Shown piece after piece: positions 20,541 through 30,863 of a DNA stretch of 64,000 nucleotides. The translations under genes were made by a program, and so were the position numbers. Source of the DNA: Linnemannia hyalina (lineage: Eukaryota; Mortierellomycota; Mortierellomycetes; Mortierellales; Mortierellaceae). The stretch covers positions 186,001 to 250,000 of the forward strand of contig JAHRHY010000012.1 in NCBI GenBank assembly GCA_019671135.1, written 5' to 3'. The notes beneath the pieces were generated by a model that saw only the letters and a program-made list of their open reading frames with translations, was not told where the DNA came from and did not search any database. The first letter of the stretch is position 1, and each line of letters begins with the position of its first letter.

Positions 20541-21424
20541 ATGCTTCTCATCAAGACTGTTGCCCTTCTTTGCTCAGGTATGTGGCTATGCCGATGCTGG
20601 CCCAAGCACATTTAAGTTTACCTTTAGCAAAATAAAACTAACCAAGCACCGATGTTCCTTTGTATCACATAGCCACGGCTGCGATGGCTGCCAGCGCTGT
20701 TGTCTCTGGAGCGATCTTTGATGGATATGATACCACAGATCAATCTGCGAGCCCCGTTGACATCTATAGCAATCCCGAAAACCACGCCGCTGCCGCCGCA
20801 TCGATCCTGATCTTCTCGGCCAACGCTGTTAACTTTCATCCTGCGTCGCAGGAGCCCAAGGCGCTCGGTCAGAACCTTGATCCGTTTGTGACGAAAGCCT
20901 CAACCTTCCCCGGATTCTTATCGACACAGATCATTGATCAAAACCTCGCGCTTAACGGCTCTCTCACCCAGTTTGAAAAGGTCATCCGCGAGAAACTCAA
21001 TGACCCTCTTACCGCTCGTGCTTTCCGTGACCTCGTCCCTGGTTACATTCAAGACAAGTCGTTGAAGGAATGGATTCTCAGCCTCATCGTCCTCTCCAAG
21101 CCTGAAGGCTCCGACACTGTCAATGTCAGACTGACTCGCGTGTCTTTGATCATCCACTCGGACAACACTCAGACAGCCTTCATCCCCGAGCAGACTGCGC
21201 GGATCATTGTCGCTGACCACAAAGTCCTTACGAACGTTTTGGTTTCAAATGCAGACAGGTTTGCCAACTCTATCCCGGTTTACCAGGTCCGCGATTTCAT
21301 CGACTTTTTCGCTTCCCCCAAGGTTCCTTCTGAGGACGACCAGATTCAACACGGTTCTACCTCTTGCACCAAGAAGCGACCTATCTTCAAGAACCAACAA
21401 ACCGTTATGTCCTGGTTCCTCTAG
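20541..21424 (+). CDS. Secreted NHA-AAA/FPGF-family protein B
   Basis: Exons 20541..20577 and 20673..21424, 262 aa. The 95-nt intron interrupts the signal peptide at the same codon and phase as in A and C. Spliced N-terminus MLLIKTVALLCSATAAMAAS; the signal peptide probably ends at AMA (about residue 18). Mature blocks: NPENHAAAAASILIFSANAV (46-65), LGQNLDPF (78-84), STFPGF (89-94), LTQFEKVIREKLNDP, WILSLIVLSKPEGSDTVNV, FIPEQTARIIVADHKVL, and a C-terminal basic KKRPIFKNQQ ending SWFL. One cysteine in the mature chain. It differs from protein C at ten positions, four of them packed into residues 96-100. No known domain recognised; predicted extracellular. Confidence 0.87.
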
Positions 21425-23697
21425 ATAGAGAAGCACATGAGTAGGCTAGCGTGTTCACCTTAGCTAGTTTATTCATTCTAAACATGACCTTGAGCTCCTA
21501 CAAAAACGAATGAGAAATTCCTTCCTTGGCCTCACTTCTATCAGCTGTCATTTCTTTTCCGGGAAAACAAAATTGGGTGTGAGCGTGGATGGTGAGTGGG
21601 AAACCCAGTAGCGATCAGTATGGTAGAGAGAGAGCGTGAAAGTAGCATGAAGGGAGATGGAGAGAGAGGTCAAGGGGGAGCATAGAACTTTACTTACATG
21701 ACCAACGAGTAAAGCATGTACAAGTGTGTGACTCCCAACCCCCTTTTTTTTGTGCATCGTTCGATCGGTTCCTTGGTAAACATTCCCACCCAAGGCGCTA
21801 ATTGACGCTTTTTCTTTCTTTTCACTCTAGACCGAACGCCCTCTTCCACCTTCTTTTATTGTTTTTATGTGTTCCAAGAATCGAAAAAGAGTAGCGTGCT
21901 TCATTTTTCTTTTTCCTTACAATCCTTCCCATAGCATTAGAAAGGGTTCTACCATCAACAACCTACGCTACAGGCACCTTTATTCTCTGTGAATCTCCTG
22001 GAGAGTCAGTTGGGCAAGTCGTAGGACCCGCCGTTAGTAACTTTGCTATAGTCTGCGACGAGTTTTTAAGTTGTTAGTTGAGACTTTTCCCACAGTCGCA
22101 TAATGTATGTCATTCTCGAAGTAAATATATAAAGTTTGACCTGTGCTCCTTTTCTTTGCAGGGAGAACATAGAAGTGTGTCAGAATTGAATGTCGGGGTC
22201 CAACTGGGTAGCACTCCGTCCCTTCTTTCTCTGCAGTCAAAAAGATAAAATAAAGATTAGCAGAGCACGCTTACCATAATATTTCCCTCTTGTACACTTT
22301 TTAACCCTAAATGCCTCAATGGTGGAGATCGAGAGGGGTATCCCCTCAGTCGCCAGCACGCAGGCTCCTGAGGAACGTGCAAGGTTGTGCGTGCTTGTGA
22401 GGTAGAGGTGATATGAGCTGGGGAAAGGAAAAGGTGCGAGAAGAAAAAGCGCATCGAACCTAAGTCTGTGTGTGTTAGAAAAAAACATTTCGATTACGTC
22501 GACAGCACGGACCCTATTCCTCTCCATCCCTTCCATCTTATTCTTTCATTTCCCACTTTTCCCTGCCCAACCACCACCTACCCGCCTTGTTTATACTTTG
22601 GAATATTCTCAGTAACACTCATAACGACCCACCTGGCTCTCAACACCTCCTGTATGGCCGACTCTGCCACCCTCCTAGCGGATGAGTACTCCAGGAAATG
22701 GAAGTAAGCGTGTTGCAAATGACAGACCGTCTTGATTTGTTTCTTGAGCCCATTCTCACGAGTCACAAAAGTAATCTGTGATCGAGGGTATTCTCAGGGG
22801 CATTCAATGTGCACGGGCAATCTATGAGAAGTAAGTTTGGTATGGCCTGTACAAATAAAGAAGAAAGGCGATTTTCAAGGGTCCTCCCCCAGACTCAATT
22901 GACTACGAGGAAGGACAAATATTCCACGAAAGATCGTTCGCTCGCCTAGCAAATTGCGACATTTTTTCTGCAGGTGGGATGTCGCCGTTTTGGGAAGGGA
23001 CGAGAGAGACTACATTAAGACAGGCAAGCGTAGCTGACAAGTCAAGAAAAAAAAACATCGAACATTGAGACCCTCCTACACTATTTCCGTCTACCTCATT
23101 GCCCGACAGATCAAATAAATTTTCCCAGAGATAACCAAGAGACTCCTGCATTCATGCCAATAGTCTTTTCTTGTTCATTCATGCCAACTGTTCACTTATG
23201 CTGGTATGCGGTTTTTTCATACTTGGACTGTAGTGTCGTTGAAGAAAGGAGTGCTGAGTGGCCAAATCGCGCTTTTTATGCACAAATCCCAACATCTCCC
23301 TTCCCTTTCACATCCATCCACAATATGGACTTACGCCATCATGCGTCTCTTTCGGATGTGGTTGAAGTTGCATGTTCATGAAATATCCATAGTTCTCACC
23401 CCTTATTTCGACTCCCTGCCCATTTCCCGTCATTTTTTTAGTCATCTTTTCTGAAGCATAGAAACTCAAGGCATAACCCAACATACGTATGTGGGAAAAA
23501 AGTGTCTCCAGTGTCATAAAGCATGCGGTTGGCGTGTTGCTGTTTCTCGACCATAGCCTACGCAGCACGCCATTGTTATCCATGAATAAAATACTCAATG
23601 CTCAGTATCGGCTTTTTTGCTATATATATGACCCCTTGTCGACCTCCCAACTGCTCATTATCCGCTCTTCGCTCCAGCCAAACAAACCACAACCACC
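21425..23697. other. Intergenic between the duplicated secreted genes
   Basis: 3' flank of gene B (shared ATGAGTAGGCTAG and TTATTCATTC elements with gene C; GTGTGAGCGTGGATGGTGA shared with 14350), then duplicated intergenic DNA (21935-22200 resembling 19140-19400), then the upstream block of gene C (22720-23697). A 79-codon plus-strand frame at 22468-22707 has no supporting features. No gene called. Confidence 0.6.
23621..23628 (+). promoter_or_regulatory. TATA box of secreted gene C
   Basis: TATATATA, 3157 bp after the gene B TATA box and in identical context. Confidence 0.65.
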
Positions 23698-24581
23698 ATG
23701 CTTCTCATCAAGACTGTTGCCCTTCTTTGCTCAGGTATGTGGCTATGCCGATGCTGGCCCAAGCACATTTAAGTTTACCTTTAGCAAAATAAAACTAACC
23801 AAGCACCGATGTTCCTTTGTATCACATAGCCACGGCTGCGATGGCTGCCAGCGCTGTTGTCTCTGGAGCGATCTTTGATGGATATGATACCACAGATCAA
23901 TCTGCGAGCCCCGTTGACATCTATAGCAATCCCGAAAACCACGCCGCTGCCGCCGCATCGATCCTGATCTTCTCGGCCAACGCTGTTAACTTTCATCCTG
24001 CGTCGCAGGAGCCCAAGGCGCTCGGTCAGAACCTTGATCCGTTTGTGACGAAAGCCTCAACCTTCCCCGGATTCTTAACAGCACAGGTCACTGATCAAAA
24101 CCTCGCGCTTAACGGCTCTCTCACCCAGTTTGAAAAGGTCATCCGCGAGAAACTCAATGACCCTCTTACCGCTCGTGCTTTCCGTGACCTCGTCCCTGGT
24201 TACATTCAAGACGAGTCGTTGAAGGAATGGATCCTCAGCCTCATCGTCCTCTCCAAGCCTGAAGACTCCGACACTGTCAATGTCAGACTGACTCGCGTGT
24301 CTTTGATCATCCACTCGGACAACACTCAGACAGCCTTCATCCCCGAGCAGACTGCGCGGATCATTGTCGCTGACCACAAAGTCCTTACGAACGTTTTGGT
24401 TGCAAATGCAGACAGGTTTGCCAGCTCTATCCCTGTTTACAAGGTCCGCGATTTCATCGACTTTTTCGCTTCCCCCAAGGTTCCTTCTGAGGATGACCAG
24501 ATTCAACACGGTTCCGCCTCTTGCACCAAGAAGCGACCTATCTTCAAGAACCAACAAACCGTTATGTCCTGGTTCCTCTAG
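23698..24581 (+). CDS. Secreted NHA-AAA/FPGF-family protein C
   Basis: Exons 23698..23734 and 23830..24581, 262 aa, near-identical to protein B (ten amino-acid differences by eye). Same split signal peptide (MLLIKTVALLCSATAAMAAS), NPENHAAAAAS, STFPGF and SWFL end. The intron is identical to that of B although the coding region is not. Replacements cluster in the segment right after FPGF (LSTQII in B, LTAQVT in C); others are scattered in the C-terminal half (K/E, G/D, S/A, N/S, Q/K, T/A). The reading frame is intact, so it is probably an active recent duplicate. Predicted secreted; function unknown. Confidence 0.87.
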
Positions 24582-24983
24582 ATAGAAAAGCACATGAGTA
24601 GGCTAGCGTATTCACCTTAGCTAGCTTATTCATTCCAAACAATGACTTTGTGCTTCTACAAAAACGAATGGGGAATTTCTTTCCACTTACCCTGATGCAA
24701 GCACAAATGAAATAAGGAAAACAAACTTTGTTTGTTTCTCCCCTTCGATCAATAACGCCACCAACCACTCTTCGACATCTTGACCAAACCCCTCTTCTCT
24801 TCTGTTCTCTTTTTCTTCTTTGCACCCGACTAGACCCCCTTTCTCCATAATTGAAGTAACGAAAATAAACAGAGAGGTGCACAAAAAAGATAAATGCTCT
24901 TCCTTCCTCTTCATTACTAAAAAATAAAAACAATATGGATGCGACTAGATGGAATAACAAAACAATATACATCGATCCCGTTA
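24582..24983. other. Convergent intergenic region
   Basis: 3' flanks of secreted gene C and of MED23, whose stop codon is at 24984 on the minus strand. A-rich; marks the right edge of the repeat-rich compartment. No gene. Confidence 0.6.
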
Positions 24984-27900
24984 TCAGACAATACTGCCAA
25001 GTCGTCCTTGGAGCCACGGTCGCATGCCCTTGAGCAGAAGCGCCAATCGAGCACTGGTATCTGGATCCTTGGGGATGTGAGCCCGTACATGGTGGCTATA
25101 AGAGATATGAATGCAAAAATAAAACGAAGGGTTAGACAAGGGTTCGACGACAGAAAAAGTCAGCCAGGGGTGAAAAAGGACACAGCTCCAACAAACGACA
25201 ACAAAAAACGTACATGAAATCAATGACTCTCTCCAGGGTACAGAGCCCAGGCGCCGCAGCGACCTCGATCATGTCGGTCACCATAGTGAACAACTCAACC
25301 AGGACCACGAAAAAGTGTCCTGTCGTGCCTCCAATTTGGACCTTCTCGAACCGGTGCGTCAAAGGTCCAATCAGCGCACAAATGAATAGCAGCTGCGTGT
25401 CCGTCCTGATGCTCCTGTTCTTGACCATCTTCTTAAGCATGTTCGGATCCGTCACCGGAGCAGCTGTTGCTCCCCCGTTTTCGCCCGTCTCATCACCTTC
25501 ATCTCCATGGTTTCCTTCTTCAATCTCCTCGTCACGCAGGCTATCGTATTGACTGTTGATCCGGATCAGCTTGTTGTTGTAGTTCAGCACACTGGATCCC
25601 TCCGGTGGTGGCAGACATGTCCCCTGCCTCCAGTTCTCGAGACATTTCATCACGCGGAGTAAAATATCAGCCGAAGAGTAATGGACGACGGCATGGAAAA
25701 ACGTCAAGAAAGAGTTGGGCAGGTTGCTTCTGAAGTTGTGGCGATTGAAAGTGTAGCTGCTGAACAGGCTGGAGAGCAGCATATCCTGGGCCGTTGTCCG
25801 CTTTCCTGTCGACGAGACACTGGTGTCATGGTGGCGACCGTTGCTCTCTGCCTTAATGCCTCCTGATCCTCCCGGTGCTCCTGCCTCCTTTGCTCCATTG
25901 TACGCAGCAGTGGCAGAAGCAAGCCTTGACGCAGCCGTAGACTTTTCCGAGGGCGTTGAGGCTTGTAACAGCGTCTCGTCCGTCCGCGTGAAAGAGTCCA
26001 CCTCGACGAAGAACTGGTCCATAAACTCCTTGGGCAACGCCGACACCAGCAGTCCTGCTGCATGAATAACTCGAGCTTCTGGGACAACCCTTGAAGTCGA
26101 GTTGGCGCCATTAGATCCAACTCCCGAACCGGCAGACGGCGTCGCTGCCGAAGCGACCGATCCTGGACGCTTTGCAAGAACCAGACTTAAGAGCTGCTCC
26201 ATGAACCTCTCCCTGGGGATTGGCGCCGACAGCGCCTCGATGACTGCAATGTACAGGCCCTGTGCGGCGGGGTTGGAGATCTCGCGGTACTGACGCTCGG
26301 GCATAGAGGAGTCCGTCTTCATGCCGCACTCCTTGGGATCCATGCTGACGGCCAACTTGCGGCAGATTTCGTGCACATAGTGCTCATCAAAGGGCTCCTC
26401 CGACCGGTTCGCATCCTGAATGTAGTCGATCAGAACTGGTGAGAGCTCGACCTGCTTAAAGTCCAGCAACTTGACCAGCGCCTTGATGACCCGTGGATCT
26501 CGGAGTGTCGGTGACTCGTAGTAATAGAGCAATGTGTCGCGGACGAATCCCATGGGCGTGCTGTGATACAAGTACATGGACCCAAACTGGTCCAGGAAGG
26601 TGATGAGGGTATCGGTCATCTGGTACTCGATAAAGCGGCCAATGATCATATCAAAGATGTTGACCAGACGGATGAGAACGTTGTTGTAGCTGACCAAGAG
26701 TGGCGTCTCTACAGGTGGGACGATGTTGGTGTTTCCTGTCCTGACCTCGTGCGCCTCAAAACTGAAGTACTCTGGGTAGCGGGCAAGGTAGCTCTGGAGT
26801 TTCTCATAATATGCGTCCTCCTCCCAGGAACGGGGGTTGAAACCAAGCGAGTTCCAATGAGCAATGCGGTTAGAGAGCTCCGAAGAGTGGATGGTCATCT
26901 GGATGACAATCTTGAGACCAAGGTCACCGGAACGAGCAGGGTGGCCAGTCATGAGCGCTTGCAGGACGTGCTCGATGCTAAGGAGCTGGTACTTCCAGAC
27001 GAGGTCCTCAAAGACACGGACGACAAGGTCAAAGGCATCCGTGGCGCTGGGGTTCTTAGGATCCAACTTCCACAGGGCATAGTCGATCAGCTGCTGGGTA
27101 TAGGTGGACATGTGTGATGGTGGGAACTGGAGCATGACCGCTCTGACATCCTCTAGCATGGTCTCCGAAATCTGCTGGTGAATGATAATAATCTCCCAGA
27201 AGACGCACAGGAAGAAGGGGTGATTCGCCATGTCGGAGTAGTGGCTCAAAATATATGTGTTGGGCTCGGTTCCTTTGGGCACAAGGAGAACGTTGTGAAT
27301 CGAAGTGCCCTCCAAAAGCGTCGAGACCTCGCCCTCTGTCACTGCTCCAGGGATCCCGTTGGCAACTCCTGACTGATCCCGGTTCCTGTAAAAGTCCCTG
27401 ACAGGCTCTGGGAAGAAGGCCATAATCTCCTCAGTCCAGACAATAGGGTGCTTGTGCAGAATCTGGAGGATCTCGGCAATGATTCCCTGAGGTGCGTCAC
27501 CCTGACCTCGAAGCTTTACCACACGTGCAATGGTCATGACAGCCCGACGCGCCAGAGCCTCCGACTCTTCGAACCAGAAGGGTCGCTCCCGCTTGTTGTC
27601 CACCAACGATCGCAAGAACTTGTGACTGGTCTGGATGCTCAGGGCACTGTGGTTACAGGCCTCTACCAGGTTGTGAAGCGCTCGGTGCTTGGTTCCTGAA
27701 AGTGCAAACTTCATATAGTGAAGGAGGTGAGCACAGGTCGCCGTGAACTTGAGGGGTCGGATGAGTCGGAAGTTGAGAAGCTGCAAAACGGTGAACTGCC
27801 AGCGGGTCGTCTCCATGGGCACATCCTGTATTGACTTTCGGTCGTATCGTCGCAGCTTGTCGAACAGGACCTTGATGACAGGTTCCACTGAGCAGGGCGT

Positions 27901-30534
27901 GCTTGACAGTAGCTTGTAGACGACGTCAATCACATAGGGCGAGACGAACTTGACTTGCGGTGGGGGGTCTCCATGGAAACGAGGTCCTTGCTCGCCGTCC
28001 AGCATCATCTTGTAAATCAGACCAAGAAGTCTAAACGAATACAAAAGAATGAGTGGCAAATGCTAGGCTGTTAGCGACGATAAAGTAACTGTGAGCAAAA
28101 TGTAGATATAAAACAAAGAACCAGAACCAGTTTTGTTACCTGTGCTTGGTGTCGATGTTCAACATATCGAGCAGTTTGTGACTGAGGGTGCCTCCCTTCA
28201 AGAACATGCCCGAGGCGTCAAGCTCTGGCTCCTTTCCTTGGTAGTTGGGCACCAAGTAGATGAAAAGAGTTCCTGCGACAATGTGTTGGCGAATCTGAGA
28301 CTCCATGGCGACCTTGACGTTCTCCTGAGTTGGAAGGTTCGTGAGGCAGGTGAGGTCCTGGAGGTTGTTCTTGTACTTTGTCAAAAAGTACGACTGGACA
28401 TTGTAACAAATCTGCGAGTAGTAGGGCCAGATGACGGCGAGCTTGGGATGGCGCAACTTCATCATAGATCGATCTCGGATGTAGATTTGTTGATGACTGA
28501 TGGCGCACTGGAGAGCGAGGTCGCGGAGATAGAAGCCGTCCTTGGAATTCACCTGGTCCTCGTTGTACAGGGCGATCAGAAGTCGGAAGAGGTGTTCGTC
28601 GCCAGCATAGTCCTGCGCCAGAAGCTTGTCTTTGCCACCAACTTTCTCAATGTGGATGAGCTGGAGCAAAAGATAGATGAGCGTGTTGTCCCTCTCGAGC
28701 TCTGCAGGTCCCTTGTCACTTGGGGTAATCAACGCATGATAGTCGACAATCAAGTCCTCGTAAAGGACTGAGTATCCAGTAGGGTAGATGTTGGAGATTT
28801 GAGAGAGCTCTGATCCGACAAAGGCATACAGCTGATCCGACAACTCGATCAACAGCTCCATGAAATCGATATTGTCAGGAATGACCATGTCCGGGTTGGC
28901 GGTGACGGGTGGGTGCATGTCCGTTTGCCGAGGCTCGTGGAATCGGCTGTGGCGTTGACAGCAGCGGACAACGTCGCGGGTTTTGATGACAAGAGATTCC
29001 CGCAATGCTGAGACTCCTTTTGCGTTATGAGGGAGTTGGCGGATCATGAAGAAAATTTCGTCCGATGGCGCCCTTTGGTACAGCAGATCGCCAAACAGAC
29101 TGACATAGGTCGTCATCTGCCCGTCCTTGATGCCCTTTTCCTGAATGGTTGTAAGACATAAATTCCGCTGTTAAGAACTGTGCCACACAGTGTTATACAT
29201 TTCTAGATGCAACCCAGAGCTTTTCAACAACTTACATAGTCTGGAGCAAAGAGAAGGTGGCTGGGGCGTTGAGTGAGGTTGGTGAACTCGTGCTGGCGGT
29301 TGATCTGCGAGATGAGGGGCCATGAGGCATCTGGAGGCATGACTAAAAACGCCAGATTCTGCCGCCGCTCCTGAAGGTGATCCATGAGCCGCTCCAAAGT
29401 CCAGTGAATGACCACCCCCGGTGGAAACACTTGAGAGATCTAATGGTTGCAAGCAGAGACATATGTAAGTGAGTGCCTATTTGATAATACCCATTGAAGT
29501 TCTGCAAAAACACAAATCCCATACCTCGCGGAGCAAGTCGTAATATGTTGCGTGCGCAGTCTTGGCTGCACTTGGGATCTCCAGGAATGCCTGAATGACC
29601 TCAAGACCCTTTGACGCACACTCTTTCTGGTCGTGGTTACAGTTCAGTGGCAAGACGTTGATCTTCTTGAGGATCGACATCATGATGGCGACGGAGGTCT
29701 CCGAGGGGATTGTCTCACAGTCGGGTTGCTGTAGGCATCGCAGAATGAGCGCCATAGTTCCTGTCCACTGAAACTGGTTGGAGACATCCAGATACTGTGT
29801 CAGTTGGATGAACGATTTGCTGAGAGAGATTGGTGATTTGATGCGATCGTAGAGTGGGAGTGTCGAGCTTGGGTGAAAGATGTTGTACAGGAGGGCGAGA
29901 AGCAGAGCGGACCTCGGTGGCGACTGCAAAGAGTTATGGTAGATCTGAAAAAGCGTTGCCAGTGGTTCGTTCTAGTTTAACCAGGAGCATCGATAACAAT
30001 TAGCCAGCTGTGGTTGCGGTTACATTGCCACCAAATGGGATGGTTTACGGTTTGTTTGCCGATGGACGTATTAACGTACCACACTGTCCATGGACTTGCA
30101 CACTTTAAGGAACTCTGCCGCCAAGGCTGATAAGCACTTTGAGTTTTCTGAACCTGCAAGGTACTTTGCCCATGTTGTCGTCGGGTTCAGTCTTCTCTTC
30201 TTGGGTGCAGGTGCCTGAAAGATGCTATTATGTTCCAAGCGTCCAAGTGTGGCAGCGCCAAAGGGGTTAGTTTTTGATGAGAGCTGATGTCGTTCCATGT
30301 CGTCGCCATTTTTTCTGAGGACGTCCTATCGCTACTTGCCAGAAAAAATTGTCCTTGTCTCCTGTAACCACTGGTGCCTATTGTAAAGCAACATGAAAGT
30401 GGTCGACGCGCTGTTAGAGACATCAAAGGTTGACAACTAATTGACTGTGTAGTAATTGCCTTTTGTTCCTGTGAGTGTACCTTGACGTCGATTTCATTAA
30501 GAACCGCGTCCAACTGGGCTGTGAATGCCTGCAT
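24984..30534 (-). CDS. MED23: Mediator complex subunit 23
   Basis: Seven exons: 30534..30481, 30325..30080, 29971..29525, 29439..29236, 29140..28140, 28030..25214 and 25095..24984, giving 1626 aa (human MED23 is about 1370). Phases agree at every junction. Mediator links activators to RNA polymerase II; MED23 belongs to its tail region in animals and is absent from budding yeast. Family stretches recognised: FHGDPPPQVKF; IVWTEEIMAFFPEPVRDFY; FEDLVWKYQLLSIEHVLQAL (animal NDMVWKYNIVTLDRLILCL); PPVETPLLVSYNNVLIRLVN then FDMIIGRFIEY; FLDQFGSMYLYHSTPM; ISNPAAQGLYIAVIEAL; and the end VIDFIHHVRAHIPKDPD. Extra length comes from a Ser/Ala-rich insert and an acidic EEIEEGNHGDEGDETGE insert in the C-terminal third. 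Nuclear, largely helical repeat protein. The first exon is only 18 codons, so the start is less certain than the rest. Confidence 0.9.
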
Positions 30535-30863
30535 CTCCTCTTGTGTATGTATGTGCTTGATGAGTCCTGCTCCCTGGTAGACTATTTCAGCAGAGGAACT
30601 CGACTAGACTCTTCCTGTCGCGGTTTGTCAGTTGGTGCGGTGATCCCGAGAAGTGAGAAGAGGGAGTCGAAAGTGTTGATGGCCCCTCTTCAAGCGTGCT
30701 TCTGTGCCAGCCAGCCACCCTTTACTAAGACTGCTTTTTTCAAAGAAAGCGTGCATAGCATACGAAATAACTCTCAATCAATTAAAACGTCTCTATTTTC
30801 ATTGTGTATGTTGCTATCGTCAGCCATTGCAGCTGCTTTGTTTTTAAAATAATATATCATCTT
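30535..30863. other. Intergenic between MED23 and UGO1 (same strand)
   Basis: About 330 bp holding the 5' side of MED23 and the 3' side of the UGO1-like gene. No separate gene seen. Confidence 0.6.

Larger units (their letters stand above)
20206..21525 (+). repeat. Recent segmental duplication, copy 1 (around gene B)
   Basis: Matches 23367-24685 at a constant offset of 3157 bp over the coding region. The stretch from about 20346 through the intron to 20920 appears identical by eye; divergence rises after that and again in the 3' flank. It covers the proximal promoter, both exons and about 100 bp of 3' flank. Confidence 0.85.
23367..24685 (+). repeat. Recent segmental duplication, copy 2 (around gene C)
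   Basis: Partner of 20206-21525. The left end is near the CATGTTCATGAAATATCCAT element. The right end fades about 100 bp after the stop codon, within the shared ACAAAAACGAATG segment. Confidence 0.85.

Noticed and set aside
26563..27117. 184-codon plus-strand frame
   Set aside because: Antisense shadow of the large MED23 exon, where the forward protein is clearly conserved.
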